Assembly (NCBI RefSeq): GCF_015694405.1
Contig: NZ_JADQDB010000006.1
Coordinates: 124,001-188,000 of the forward strand
Source of the DNA: Pelagibacterium limicola
GTDB taxonomy: Bacteria > Pseudomonadota > Alphaproteobacteria > Rhizobiales > Devosiaceae
Direction: 5' to 3'
Length of the DNA: 64,000 bases
This document shows, in pieces, positions 1 to 7,748 of this stretch. Within the stretch, counting starts at the first letter, position 1. Each line of letters begins with the position of its first letter. The notes under the pieces are model-generated. The model saw nothing but the letters and a program-made list of their open reading frames with translations, did not search any database and was not told the DNA's origin. Position numbers and translations under genes: made by a program.

Positions 1-1746
1 CAGCGACACAATAGCCTCGATCAAGCCATTCTTTGCGAGATACCTGCGCACCGAGGGGCAGTTGCTCTGCTCGCCCTGATTGTTGAACAGGCCATCGGGC
101 AAGATCAGGCCAAGCTCGCCGCCCGGCTCAAGGAAATCGACCGACCGTTCTAGGATGACGTGCTCGGACGCGACCTTGGTCCGGTTATCGGCCACCTTAA
201 ACGACTCAAGCGTGTTAGCCCCGAGGTGGTCATCATCACCCGCCTGCACCTCGTCACCGAAGGGCGGGTTGCCAAACAGCTTCGTAAACTTGTCCTTCGG
301 CGGGTTCAGACGCGGATGAGCGAATACAACGTCAAGGCACGATCGATCTGCCTCGATATTCGTATGGCCGTCATGGTGTAGCAGCAGATTGATCTTGCAG
401 ATGCGCCCGAGAATGTCATGTATCTCGATACCGAAAACGTTGGTGCGGGAGAAATCCATCTTCGCCCGGTTGATCTCGTTCTCCGGTTGCCCCTCGTACT
501 CGCGGTCGATCTTGTGCCAGACCTGCAGCAGGGCTTCTAGCAAGAATCCACCGCTGCCAGCAGTCGGGTCGATGACGTAGTCGGTTTCCCCGATGCCAAG
601 CATGGCAACCGTGAACCGCGACAACTGGCGCATCGTGAAATACTGCCCAAGCTCTCCGCGAAACACCGCTCCGAAGAAGTTTTCAAAGGCCGCGCCGATG
701 CTATCGACGTCTGTCCGCAGGAAACTCACCTCTTGCAAGGTCAGAACGATCTCGTAGATCTTCTTGTCTGTCAGGCGAATGCGAGCGTTTGCGGGGAAGA
801 TTGTAGGGTCCTGCTTGCACGCCTGCGCAAATAGAGTGTGGACGCGCCCAGCGACGGCGGCGGTAGTCTCGTTGGTGCCGACCTGAAAGTGCCGGAACTC
901 GCCGGAACGGCGATTGCGTTCGTCGACCACCTTCGCAAACAAGAGTTTGCTCCACTCATCGAACGAGGTCAGGGGGTCACGTTTACCACCGGCCCAGATA
1001 AGTGAGTGTACACGCTTGATCTTGGCTTCAAGCAGGTGTGAGGCAACGGGATGGATATCCATCTCGCTGCCCGCGACGTAGGCATAGGCCGGAACCTCAC
1101 CAAACTGCTCGGGCACCGCATCGCGCCCGCCGAGCAGATTTCGCTGGCGTTCCGTAGGCTCGAAGTTGCCTACATCGTAGAAGCGTGACTCCCCATACTC
1201 CTCGTACAGGCCGAGGGGAATGCGCAGGGAGTTGGCATTGCCAAAAAGTTGCTCGACGCCCTGATCCCGCCCCGCCCTCGATTGCACATCGCTCTTACAC
1301 TCAACGACGAGATAAGGATCGCGGCAGGCTTCGTCGCGGTAAACGACGATGTCGGCAAAGTCGCTTGGAGTACGACGAGGCACCTGTACCTCAACCCGCA
1401 TCTGAGTCGCAGGATACTTCTTATCGATCACCAAGTTTGCGATAGCGATGCAGCGAACCCATTCTTCGGGGTCACTCCACGCATACGATTTCTTGTGGTT
1501 AAGGTGGTAAGTTACCTTTCCGCTGGCAATCTCAATTACTCCGCGCGCGACGCACTCCGCTACGTTGGCGTTCTCGATTGCAATTTCTGGCGTCAGCTTC
1601 ATTTGTTCATCCCAGCCTTCTTCGCGGGGACAATCTCTGAATGCTGCTTTTGTGTCAAGAGCGGATATAAGAGCGGTTCGCTCAGAAAGCACGGACGCCA
1701 TCGGCGATTTGCTTTTATCTATCTGAATAATAGATGTTTTTTCCAC
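1..1746 (-). CDS. Single-chain HsdR_N-type nuclease / N6-adenine DNA methyltransferase, 3' end cut by window
   Basis: This frame is open from the window edge to an in-frame stop near 1792, so at least 582 residues are visible and the C-terminus is missing. Residues about 90-160 have a PD-(D/E)XK nuclease core of the HSDR_N type (D132, then E149-C-K151). After a linker comes an N6-adenine methyltransferase: SAM motif D-P-T-A-G-S-G-G-F at about 393-401 and catalytic N-P-P-F at about 493-496. The combination suggests a restriction-modification enzyme that cuts and methylates with one chain; the missing part probably holds the target-recognition domain. I chose GTG at 1746 because AGGGG lies 7 bases upstream; ATG 1779 and ATG 1701 have poorer sites. 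It is divergent from the 1886-4441 operon and lies in the AT-richer island. Family is confident; specificity cannot be read. Confidence 0.85.
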   Translation of the reverse strand, partial: MEKTSIIQIDKSKSPMASVLSERTALISALDTKAAFRDCPREEGWDEQMKLTPEIAIENANVAECVARGVIEIASGKVTYHLNHKKSYAWSDPEEWVRCIAIANLVIDKKYPATQMRVEVQVPRRTPSDFADIVVYRDEACRDPYLVVECKSDVQSRAGRDQGVEQLFGNANSLRIPLGLYEEYGESRFYDVGNFEPTERQRNLLGGRDAVPEQFGEVPAYAYVAGSEMDIHPVASHLLEAKIKRVHSLIWAGGKRDPLTSFDEWSKLLFAKVVDERNRRSGEFRHFQVGTNETTAAVAGRVHTLFAQACKQDPTIFPANARIRLTDKKIYEIVLTLQEVSFLRTDVDSIGAAFENFFGAVFRGELGQYFTMRQLSRFTVAMLGIGETDYVIDPTAGSGGFLLEALLQVWHKIDREYEGQPENEINRAKMDFSRTNVFGIEIHDILGRICKINLLLHHDGHTNIEADRSCLDVVFAHPRLNPPKDKFTKLFGNPPFGDEVQAGDDDHLGANTLESFKVADNRTKVASEHVILERSVDFLEPGGELGLILPDGLFNNQGEQSNCPSVRRYLAKNGLIEAIVSL

Positions 1747-1885
1747 AATCAAACCCCTGCCACAAAACCCTATGTGCATATTTTTGATATTTCAGAGTTC
1801 GCTACTCTGAAAGTCAAAAGTTGGAGGGAGTTGGGATTGTGCGTTGCTACCAGTTCGGGCAAATTGGAGGGGCTTGGGGGATATA

Positions 1886-2815
1886 ATGAGTGACATCAAA
1901 CTTTTCCGAACGGACAGCGCTTCAGTTGTCGAGCTGCGCGGTAGCGCGGTTGCACTAGAAAAATCGCTGCAGACCCTGATTGAACGCAACATGGAAGCGT
2001 TTCTGGGCGTGCGGTTTCTTGCCTCCGAGTTCATCACTACCAATGGCGGGCGCATGGATTCGCTCGGCATCGACGAGAACGGCTCTCCGGTCATCGTCGA
2101 GTACAAGCGCGCCAGTAATGAGAACGTCATCAACCAAGGCTTGTTCTACCTCGACTGGCTGATGGACCACCGCCGCGATTTCGAATGGCTGGTCTTGGAA
2201 CGCTTCGGCGCTGAGCAGGCCAAGGCAGTTGATTGGACAACGCCTCGACTGATCTGCATTGCAGGTGATTTCACCAAGTACGACGCCCATGCGGTCAACC
2301 AGATGAACCGCAACATCGCGCTGGTTCGATATCGCCGCTTTGGCGATGAGTTATTGCTGTTTGAACTGCTAACCTCAGCATCAGAACGGCCCGCTCGGGA
2401 AATGTCCGTTGGGATCAACGCAGAGGGTGAACCTGCTTCAACCCGATCCCGATCTCGCCAGAAGACGGTCACGCAATATCTCGCAGATGCGGACCAAGAC
2501 CTCGTTGATCTCTACGAGGCCACCAAGGCGTACCTGCTTGCGCTGGGCGATGATGTCGAGCTGAAGACGCTCGACAACTACGTTGCCTTCCGCCGGCTCA
2601 AGAATTTTGCGTGCGTCGAGGTCAAGCCGCAGATCCGGCATCTCAAGGTTTTCGTCAAGGTCGATCCGGATACCGTCGATCTTCAGCCCGGCTTTACCCG
2701 TGATGTACGCAACATCGGCCATTTCGGCACCGGCGACCTCGAAATCATCATCACTGACGTCGCCACGTTGGACAAAGCCAAGCCATTGATGGACCGCAGC
2801 TATGACGGGGCCTGA
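1886..2815 (+). CDS. NucS-like PD-(D/E)XK protein with C-terminal DUF5655 domain
   Basis: The product is 309 residues. Residues 20-190 look like the NucS/RecB-type nuclease fold: E33, then G-R-M-D58, then V-E72-Y-K74 and Q84, the D...ExK...Q layout of PD-(D/E)XK enzymes. Residues about 195-309 match DUF5655, a domain usually attached to such nucleases. A DNA end or structure-specific nuclease role is inferred from these motifs, not shown. The ATG at 1886 is preceded by GGGGG at good spacing; upstream in-frame starts lack this. Its last 14 bases overlap the next gene, so the two are probably translationally coupled. It is the first gene of a three-gene operon divergent from the nuclease-methyltransferase gene, on the island that ends at the tRNA fragment at 4748-4792. 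Confidence 0.8.
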   Translation: MSDIKLFRTDSASVVELRGSAVALEKSLQTLIERNMEAFLGVRFLASEFITTNGGRMDSLGIDENGSPVIVEYKRASNENVINQGLFYLDWLMDHRRDFEWLVLERFGAEQAKAVDWTTPRLICIAGDFTKYDAHAVNQMNRNIALVRYRRFGDELLLFELLTSASERPAREMSVGINAEGEPASTRSRSRQKTVTQYLADADQDLVDLYEATKAYLLALGDDVELKTLDNYVAFRRLKNFACVEVKPQIRHLKVFVKVDPDTVDLQPGFTRDVRNIGHFGTGDLEIIITDVATLDKAKPLMDRSYDGA

Positions 2816-3491
2816 GCGTTCCCCATCTGCGGTAGCTAAAGTTCGTCACGAGGTCGAAGAACGCGGATACGTTCTTCTCAAGACCTACCGTCCCAATACC
2901 AGTGGCGAGGAAATCGCGTCAGCACTAGGGAAAGTTCTCACGCTTGGGGAAGGGTCGCCGGTACATCAGTTGAGACCGACCCCAAAAGATCAAACCACCC
3001 CGAACACGTACAGCGGGATTTATGGGTTAGATGTCTTCCCTTTCCATACAGACATGGCTCATTGGCGGCACCCGCCCCGATACATAATGTTGAGGTGTCT
3101 CGTCGGGTTCGAAGAGGTGCCAACGCTCCTTGCCGATGGGGCCGAAATTGTCCGTGAAGCCGACGACAATGTTCTTGCGCGTGCGTTGGTTCAACCGCGT
3201 CGACCGGTGAAGGGCAGACTGCCACTGCTACGCATCTTTCAGCCGAGTGAAGGCTTCGGCCTCATACGTTGGGACGACAAATTCTTCAGACCCGCCTCTC
3301 GTGCAGGTGAGCATGGAGTTGAACGCTTCCGCGCTGCGCTTGGCACGGTTTCAAAGCACAGCATCGCGTTGGTCGAGCGGGGCGACACCGTTGTCATCGA
3401 CAATTGGCGAATGCTGCATGCTCGATCTCCAGTGCCTCCCGCTTGCGAGGGTCGCATCCTAGAGCGTGCCTATTTGGAGCAACTGCATTGA
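2802..3491 (+). CDS. TauD/TfdA-type Fe(II)/2-oxoglutarate-dependent dioxygenase
   Basis: The 229-residue product has the metal-binding facial triad of this superfamily: H82-T-D84 in a segment reading F-P-F-H-T-D-M-A-H-W, and a distal H206 in N-W-R-M-L-H-A-R. R218 or R222 is the expected 2-oxoglutarate ligand. Most relatives hydroxylate small molecules such as taurine, but some clavaminate-synthase-like enzymes act on larger or tethered substrates. The substrate cannot be told from sequence. The gene sits between two genes with nuclease-like features, overlapping both (14 bases before, 4 after), so it very likely works with them rather than in sulfur metabolism. The ATG at 2802 has a weak ribosome site, which fits coupling. 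At 229 residues it is slightly shorter than TauD (about 280). Confidence 0.8.
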   Translation: MTGPERSPSAVAKVRHEVEERGYVLLKTYRPNTSGEEIASALGKVLTLGEGSPVHQLRPTPKDQTTPNTYSGIYGLDVFPFHTDMAHWRHPPRYIMLRCLVGFEEVPTLLADGAEIVREADDNVLARALVQPRRPVKGRLPLLRIFQPSEGFGLIRWDDKFFRPASRAGEHGVERFRAALGTVSKHSIALVERGDTVVIDNWRMLHARSPVPPACEGRILERAYLEQLH

Positions 3492-4441
3492 AGAAGACAA
3501 TCAATCCCGGAAAAACACCCGCTGCATGGGACCCGGAAGCCCTCTTTGCGAAAGCACAGCGTTGTGCAGAGCAGATGGTCGAAATGGATGCAGACAGTTG
3601 GCAGCATGGCCTAATGGCCAGCCTCTCCCTGGAGCTTCTGGCTCGTGCGGCCCTTGCCAATGTAAGCCCGGTCCTTCTCACCGACCCTAGTCAAGCGTGG
3701 ATTCAGACTTATCACGCCCTAGGCTATCCCGCGCTAGAGGCGCGAGCGCCTTCGTCGGTCGCGACGGGAGAAGTGCTGAAAAGACTGGCTGCGATCTTCC
3801 CCACGTTCACCAAGGAGGTATCGAGTGCCTGCACCCGTATCACCGGGAATCGGAACGCCGAATTGCATTCCGGCGAAACTCCTTTCGATGACGCGCTGAC
3901 CAGCACATGGCAGCCTCAATTCTATGAGGCATGTGCCGTTCTGCTCGCAACAATGGGCTATGAGCTCGACGAACTATTCGGCAAGGAGGAGGCCGAAATT
4001 GCGAGCAAGCTGATCGCTGCCGCTGCTGATAAAAGTGCAAAGGCGGTCGCCGGCGACATCGAGGCACACCGAAAGGTATGGGAGGCAAAAGATGACAATG
4101 AACGCAAAGCGGAAAGTGAGGCAGCCGCGCTTTGGGCTGTAAGACGAAGCGGCCATCGTGTCGATTGCCCCGCCTGCGGATCGACTGCACTTCTGTTCGG
4201 CGACCCAGTTTCCACACCCCAGCTAAAACTCAAGGATGACGAGATAACAGAGACCCAGGAACACCTACCGACGCACTTTGAATGCGTTGCCTGTGGTCTC
4301 AAGATTAACGGTCTATCTCGCCTGAATGCCGCAGAACTGGGCGGCAGGTTCAAACGGACCAGCGTGTACGATGCAGCGGAGTACTACGCACCTGAAGAAA
4401 CGTATCCTGACTTTGAAGACGACAACAATGAGCGATTTTAG
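3488..4441 (+). CDS. Unknown protein with HEPN-like Rx4H motif and zinc ribbon
   Basis: I do not recognise a named family. The 317-residue product has a helical N-terminal half (about 20-160) containing R122-N123-A-E-L-H127. This fits the R-[N/D/H]-x3-H signature of HEPN ribonucleases and of DUF4145-like relatives, which are common in defence and toxin proteins. A charged helical linker (about 165-215) leads to a zinc ribbon with two knuckles, C227-P-A-C230 and C266-V-A-C269. The end is acidic. Start: TTG at 3488 overlaps the preceding stop as TTGA and has GGAG 8 bases upstream; upstream in-frame starts lie inside the dioxygenase gene. It is the last gene of the operon. RNA cleavage is an inference from one short motif. 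Confidence 0.75.
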   Translation: MKKTINPGKTPAAWDPEALFAKAQRCAEQMVEMDADSWQHGLMASLSLELLARAALANVSPVLLTDPSQAWIQTYHALGYPALEARAPSSVATGEVLKRLAAIFPTFTKEVSSACTRITGNRNAELHSGETPFDDALTSTWQPQFYEACAVLLATMGYELDELFGKEEAEIASKLIAAAADKSAKAVAGDIEAHRKVWEAKDDNERKAESEAAALWAVRRSGHRVDCPACGSTALLFGDPVSTPQLKLKDDEITETQEHLPTHFECVACGLKINGLSRLNAAELGGRFKRTSVYDAAEYYAPEETYPDFEDDNNERF

Positions 4442-4730
4442 GTGAACCGCATATCAAGAATCCGGCTGATCCGGGACATCCCTCCAACCACGGGCTTGCT
4501 CCCCTGCCCAATCTGAGAGCGCCGTTGATAGGGGGAGGTCCGGGGGACGGGGGACGGGGGACAGATTAGTAGGGCAATTCCTGATTTGTATTCTTCTAGT
4601 AGCGGGGCGGGGTCAAAGGGGTGGCAACAGGGTGATACCCCGTGCTACCGCTCGACTCTCGAAAGTGGATTCTGGCCAAAGCGTTATCCAGCATCGTCCA
4701 ACGATTTAGTAGAGCATCTAAATATCTGAA
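4442..4730. other. Non-coding tail of the island
   Basis: No convincing gene lies between the operon end and the tRNA fragment. The stretch holds the G-rich repeat described separately and becomes AT-rich towards 4700-4750. I see no intrinsic terminator with a T-run for the operon. Confidence 0.6.
4531..4560 (+). repeat. G5-tract repeat, potential G-quadruplex
   Basis: Four runs of five G occur at 4531-4535, 4542-4546, 4549-4553 and 4556-4560, with loops of 6, 2 and 2 bases. The last three are perfect tandem copies of GGGGGAC. This satisfies the usual G-quadruplex pattern on the plus strand. It lies 90 bases after the three-gene operon; no function is known. Confidence 0.7.
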
Positions 4731-4758
4731 ATCATTGCGAAAAACAATTCGTAATGAT
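4731..4758 (+). repeat. Perfect 11-bp inverted repeat at the tRNA-fragment junction
   Basis: Two 11-base arms, 4731-4741 and 4748-4758, pair completely apart from one G-T wobble, with a 6-base loop. The right arm runs into the tRNA-derived sequence (anticodon loop and stem positions). There is no T-run, so it is not a typical terminator. Inverted arms around the anticodon loop are the form of a tyrosine-recombinase core site, which fits its position. Confidence 0.55.
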
Positions 4759-4792
4759 GGGGTCACGTGTTCGAGTCACGTAAGCGGCACCA
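4748..4792 (+). other. 3' half of tRNA-Thr(CGT): likely island attachment site
   Basis: The stretch reads as a tRNA from the anticodon loop to CCA: loop TTCGTAA with anticodon CGT at 4750-4752, variable region GGGTC at 4760-4764, a perfect T-stem ACGTG/CACGT (4765-4769 and 4777-4781) around loop TTCGAGT, acceptor strand AAGCGGC (4782-4788), discriminator A and CCA (4790-4792). The 5' half is absent: no GCCGCTT acceptor or D-arm precedes it, and the anticodon stem has no 5' partner. Islands inserted into tRNA 3' ends leave such a copy at their far end. The host gene at 4810 starts a normal chromosomal region. The threonine identity rests on the CGT anticodon. Confidence 0.8.
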
Positions 4793-4809
4793 CTTTCCCG
4801 ATCCTTTAG

Positions 4810-5352
4810 TTATCCGCGCGCCAGCCTAGGCCATAAAAAGCCCGTGCGCGCCTTGTAGGCCGCATAGGTTTGTGCGAGCGGGGTTTGCGCGAATTTTTCT
4901 TCCTCGCCCCGCGCCGCAACGACGTAGAGGACGATGAACAGCACAACGCTGGGAACGGCGAAGGCCGACCATGTCGCAAGCGCCCATCCCGACCAGAACA
5001 GGATATAGGACGAATAAAACGGGTGGCGCATGTAGCGATAGGGGCCGGTCTCCACGAGGCCTCGGGGCTTTTCGGGCGTGAAAATATATTCGAGCTGGGC
5101 TTGGCGGGAAGCGCGAATGGCGGCAGCAAATAGCGCGCCTGCAACAAGCTGAAAGGCAAATCCCGCGATCTGCGCCCAAAGGGGCTGATCGAGCGCGAAT
5201 GTGAGATAGAGGTAAAGCACCGTCGACGCCGCCACGAGGGCCGAAATGACGCGCGTGCCCTTCGGCATGGTCTTGGACACAAAATGTCCGCGCAGCGACC
5301 AGATATAGGCACCAACCGTCAACAGGCCGGCCGCCGCAACCAGATAATCCAT
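4810..5352 (-). CDS. Isoprenylcysteine carboxyl methyltransferase / PEMT-type membrane methyltransferase
   Basis: The 180-residue integral membrane protein has about five hydrophobic segments and the family signature G-P-Y-R-Y-M-R-H-P-F-Y near residues 105-115, followed by a long hydrophobic helix. Bacterial members of the ICMT/phospholipid methyltransferase superfamily transfer methyl groups from SAM to lipid-like acceptors; the acceptor here is unknown. ATG at 5352 is preferred over GTG at 5358 because AGGGAG lies 7 bases before the ATG but abuts the GTG. Its stop is only 17 bases from the tRNA fragment, making it the first chromosomal gene right of the island. Confidence 0.85.
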   Translation of the reverse strand: MDYLVAAAGLLTVGAYIWSLRGHFVSKTMPKGTRVISALVAASTVLYLYLTFALDQPLWAQIAGFAFQLVAGALFAAAIRASRQAQLEYIFTPEKPRGLVETGPYRYMRHPFYSSYILFWSGWALATWSAFAVPSVVLFIVLYVVAARGEEEKFAQTPLAQTYAAYKARTGFLWPRLARG

Positions 5353-5475
5353 TTTCACACTCCCTGTTCAGCTCCGCAGACAGCCAAATTCATTGTCGAA
5401 ATTTTAACCGTCATACGAAACCCCATTTACACAACAAACGCTTAGCATCTCTGCTCAAATGCAGCAGGTGCCCCA

Positions 5476-6342
5476 TTGTCACGCTCTCGATACAAGCTCG
5501 AAACCGCTTATGGCGCCATTGCCGTCTGCGATACCGGCGGCTCCGGCCAGCCGCTGATCATGCTGCATGGCTCGAGCGCTTCGAGTGACGTCTTCGAACA
5601 GCAGATGGCCAGTCCGCTCGCCGACCATTTCCGGCTGGTGGCGATCGATCTGCCGGGGCATGGGCGATCGGGGAACTTCCTCCACCCCGATCTCACTTAT
5701 ATCCTGCCCAATCTCACGCAAACCATTGCGGGACTTTTTCCCCGGCTTGGCATCGAGCGCGCCGTGGTCATGGGGTGGTCGCTCGGGGGGCATATAGCGA
5801 TCGAAATGATGGCCAAGCACCCCTCGCACCTGGCGGGCGTCATGGTAACGGGCACGCCACCGCTCGATACCGGGCCCCTCGCGACCCTGCGCGCCTTTCA
5901 TTTCAATCCCGCGATCCTGCTGGTTTCGAGGCCCGAACTCTCGCCCCGCGATGCCACCCGGCTGGCCCACATGTATTATGGAGACATGGCCACGCCCGCC
6001 CTCATCGAGGCCATCAGGCGCACCGATCCGCATATCCGCCCGCGAATCACGCGCTCGCTTCTGCGGGGCGACGGCGCCAATCAGAGGCAGGTGGTCGAAA
6101 CCAGCCCCATTCCGTTCGCGGTGGTCCAGGGCGCCGATGACCCCGCGATCCGCGCCGGCTACCTTCTCGGCCTCAACTATGCCAACCTCTGGGATGGCAG
6201 GGTTCATCTGCTCGACAATGGCGGGCATGCACCATTCATGAGGCTCCCCAATACCTTTAATGCGCTTTTGCACCGGTTCGCCACCGAGGCGGGCATCGGC
6301 CGACCCCTGCCCCTCGACCGCTCGGCCGCCCGTCGGGCATAG
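5476..6342 (+). CDS. Alpha/beta-fold hydrolase
   Basis: The 288-residue protein has the alpha/beta hydrolase layout: oxyanion H-G-S-S at about 31-34, the segment D-L-P-G-H-G-R-S, nucleophile elbow G-W-S-L-G-G at about 99-104, and C-terminal histidine in G-G-H-A-P-F. The acid is probably the D-D pair before A-I-R-A. Substrate unknown; esterase, lactonase and peptidase members share these features. The start is TTG 5476 with AGGTG 6 bases upstream. It ends 8 bases from the convergent P450 gene. If the neighbouring FeeM-like enzyme makes an N-acyl product, a hydrolase that breaks it down would fit, but that link is speculative. Confidence 0.85.
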   Translation: MSRSRYKLETAYGAIAVCDTGGSGQPLIMLHGSSASSDVFEQQMASPLADHFRLVAIDLPGHGRSGNFLHPDLTYILPNLTQTIAGLFPRLGIERAVVMGWSLGGHIAIEMMAKHPSHLAGVMVTGTPPLDTGPLATLRAFHFNPAILLVSRPELSPRDATRLAHMYYGDMATPALIEAIRRTDPHIRPRITRSLLRGDGANQRQVVETSPIPFAVVQGADDPAIRAGYLLGLNYANLWDGRVHLLDNGGHAPFMRLPNTFNALLHRFATEAGIGRPLPLDRSAARRA

Positions 6343-6350
6343 TTGGTCAC

Positions 6351-7724
6351 TCAGCCCCGCGCGTGTAATCTGACCCACAACCCGGCCTTCGGCCGCATGG
6401 TGATCGAGGGGACGAATCCCGCCTCGCGCTCCACCATCCGCTCGATATCGAAGCGCCGCACGATAACGGCCAGCAACAGCATCGCTTCCATCATGGCAAA
6501 GCGGTTGCCGATACACACCCTCGGCCCGCCGCCGAACGGGAAATAGGCAAAACGCGGCAGCGTGCGCCGCAGGTTCCCCGCCCAACGCTCGGGCCGGAAC
6601 GCCTGGGGGTCGTCGAAATAGCGCGGATCACGCTGGGTCACCCATGGGCTCGTCAGCAGCGTCATGCCTTTGGGAATGTCATAATTGCCGATACGGGTAT
6701 CCTCGATCGCCTCGCGCCCGATCATCCAGCCGGGCGGCCGCAGGCGCAGGATTTCGATGATCGCGTTTTCCGTGAGCTTGAGTGCCGGGAGGTCCTCGTG
6801 GGTCGGCGTGCGGTCCCCGATCACATCCCTGACCTCGGCGGCGATCTGGTCCTGGATATCGCGCTCGCGGCCCAGAAGGTCGAACCCCCAGGCCATCGTC
6901 AGCGCCGAGGTTTCGTATCCCGCCAGCAGCATGTTGCAGATCGCATCGCGCAACTGGACGTCCGACATGGGTCTGCCCGTCTCGTCGCGCGCGCCCATTA
7001 GCTGCCCTATGAGCCCCTCGGGCGCCGAGCGGCCCGCCCGCTGGTCTTCGATGATGCGATAAATGAGTGCTTCGAGCGCCTTGATGCCTTTGCGATAACG
7101 GATATGCCCGGGCAGGGGTACGGCGTCCGGAATGAGGATGGGGCGCGCGTAACGGGCCGCGATTTCGTCCATGACCCAATCGACACCCTGCTCTATTCCG
7201 GGCAGATCCCCGGTCACATCGGCGTTGAGCAGCGTACGTGCGGCGATCATCAGGCCGAGCGCCATCATCTCGCGATGCATGTCGATTTCCTGCCCGTCGC
7301 GCCAGCCCGCGACCCGCCGCTCGGCTTCCGCCACCATGGCCGGCGCATAAGCCTGCAAAGGCCGTGTCGCAAAAGCAGGCGCCGCAAAGTGGCGCTCGCG
7401 CCGCCAGTCCTCGTGTTCGGCCACGAACAGCCCATTGCCCAGAAGCGCGCGGAGTTGGCGCCAGAACACCCGGTTCTTGATGAACTTTTCGTGCTGCTTG
7501 ACGTAAATCTGCTCAAGCAGATCGGCCTCGTTGATGAGAAGTGCGGGATAGGCCCCCAACTGGAGCCGCGTCACGTCACCATAGGTCTGCGCGCAACGCT
7601 CGAGATAGCCCACGGCGTCGCGGGCGATATCGAGGATATGGCCCAATATCGGCAGCCCGCGCGGACCGGGCGGCGTTATGGTTGCCCCGGTTTGATCAGG
7701 GGCAATGGGCTGTACGGCTGTCAT
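6351..7724 (-). CDS. Cytochrome P450
   Basis: This 457-residue P450 has the complete set of family motifs: I-helix A-G-Y-E-T (268-272), the ExxR pair E324/R327, a P-E-R-W segment near 378-381, and heme-binding F-P-F-G-G-G-P-R-V-C-I-G with cysteine ligand C404. It lacks an N-terminal membrane anchor, so it should be soluble and need external ferredoxin and reductase partners, none of which is adjacent. The I-helix has E-T where many have D-T or E-T, so oxygen activation should be normal. It lies 24 bases downstream of the FeeM-like synthase on the same strand and is probably co-transcribed, suggesting that it oxidises that enzyme's product or a related fatty acyl chain. That substrate assignment is inference. 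Confidence 0.92.
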   Translation of the reverse strand: MTAVQPIAPDQTGATITPPGPRGLPILGHILDIARDAVGYLERCAQTYGDVTRLQLGAYPALLINEADLLEQIYVKQHEKFIKNRVFWRQLRALLGNGLFVAEHEDWRRERHFAAPAFATRPLQAYAPAMVAEAERRVAGWRDGQEIDMHREMMALGLMIAARTLLNADVTGDLPGIEQGVDWVMDEIAARYARPILIPDAVPLPGHIRYRKGIKALEALIYRIIEDQRAGRSAPEGLIGQLMGARDETGRPMSDVQLRDAICNMLLAGYETSALTMAWGFDLLGRERDIQDQIAAEVRDVIGDRTPTHEDLPALKLTENAIIEILRLRPPGWMIGREAIEDTRIGNYDIPKGMTLLTSPWVTQRDPRYFDDPQAFRPERWAGNLRRTLPRFAYFPFGGGPRVCIGNRFAMMEAMLLLAVIVRRFDIERMVEREAGFVPSITMRPKAGLWVRLHARG

Positions 7725-7748
7725 GGACCTCTCCAGGCTGGGCCTGTC

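Noticed and set aside
80-1445. Several short plus-strand open frames at the left edge
   Set aside because: They lie antisense to the nuclease-methyltransferase, whose motifs are clear on the minus strand.
2802-3491. Taurine or alkylsulfonate catabolism gene
   Set aside because: No transporter or sulfur genes adjoin; the overlap with nuclease-like genes suggests a different role.
4675-4792. A full tRNA gene
   Set aside because: Only the part from the anticodon loop onward is tRNA-like; there is no matching 5' acceptor strand or D-arm.
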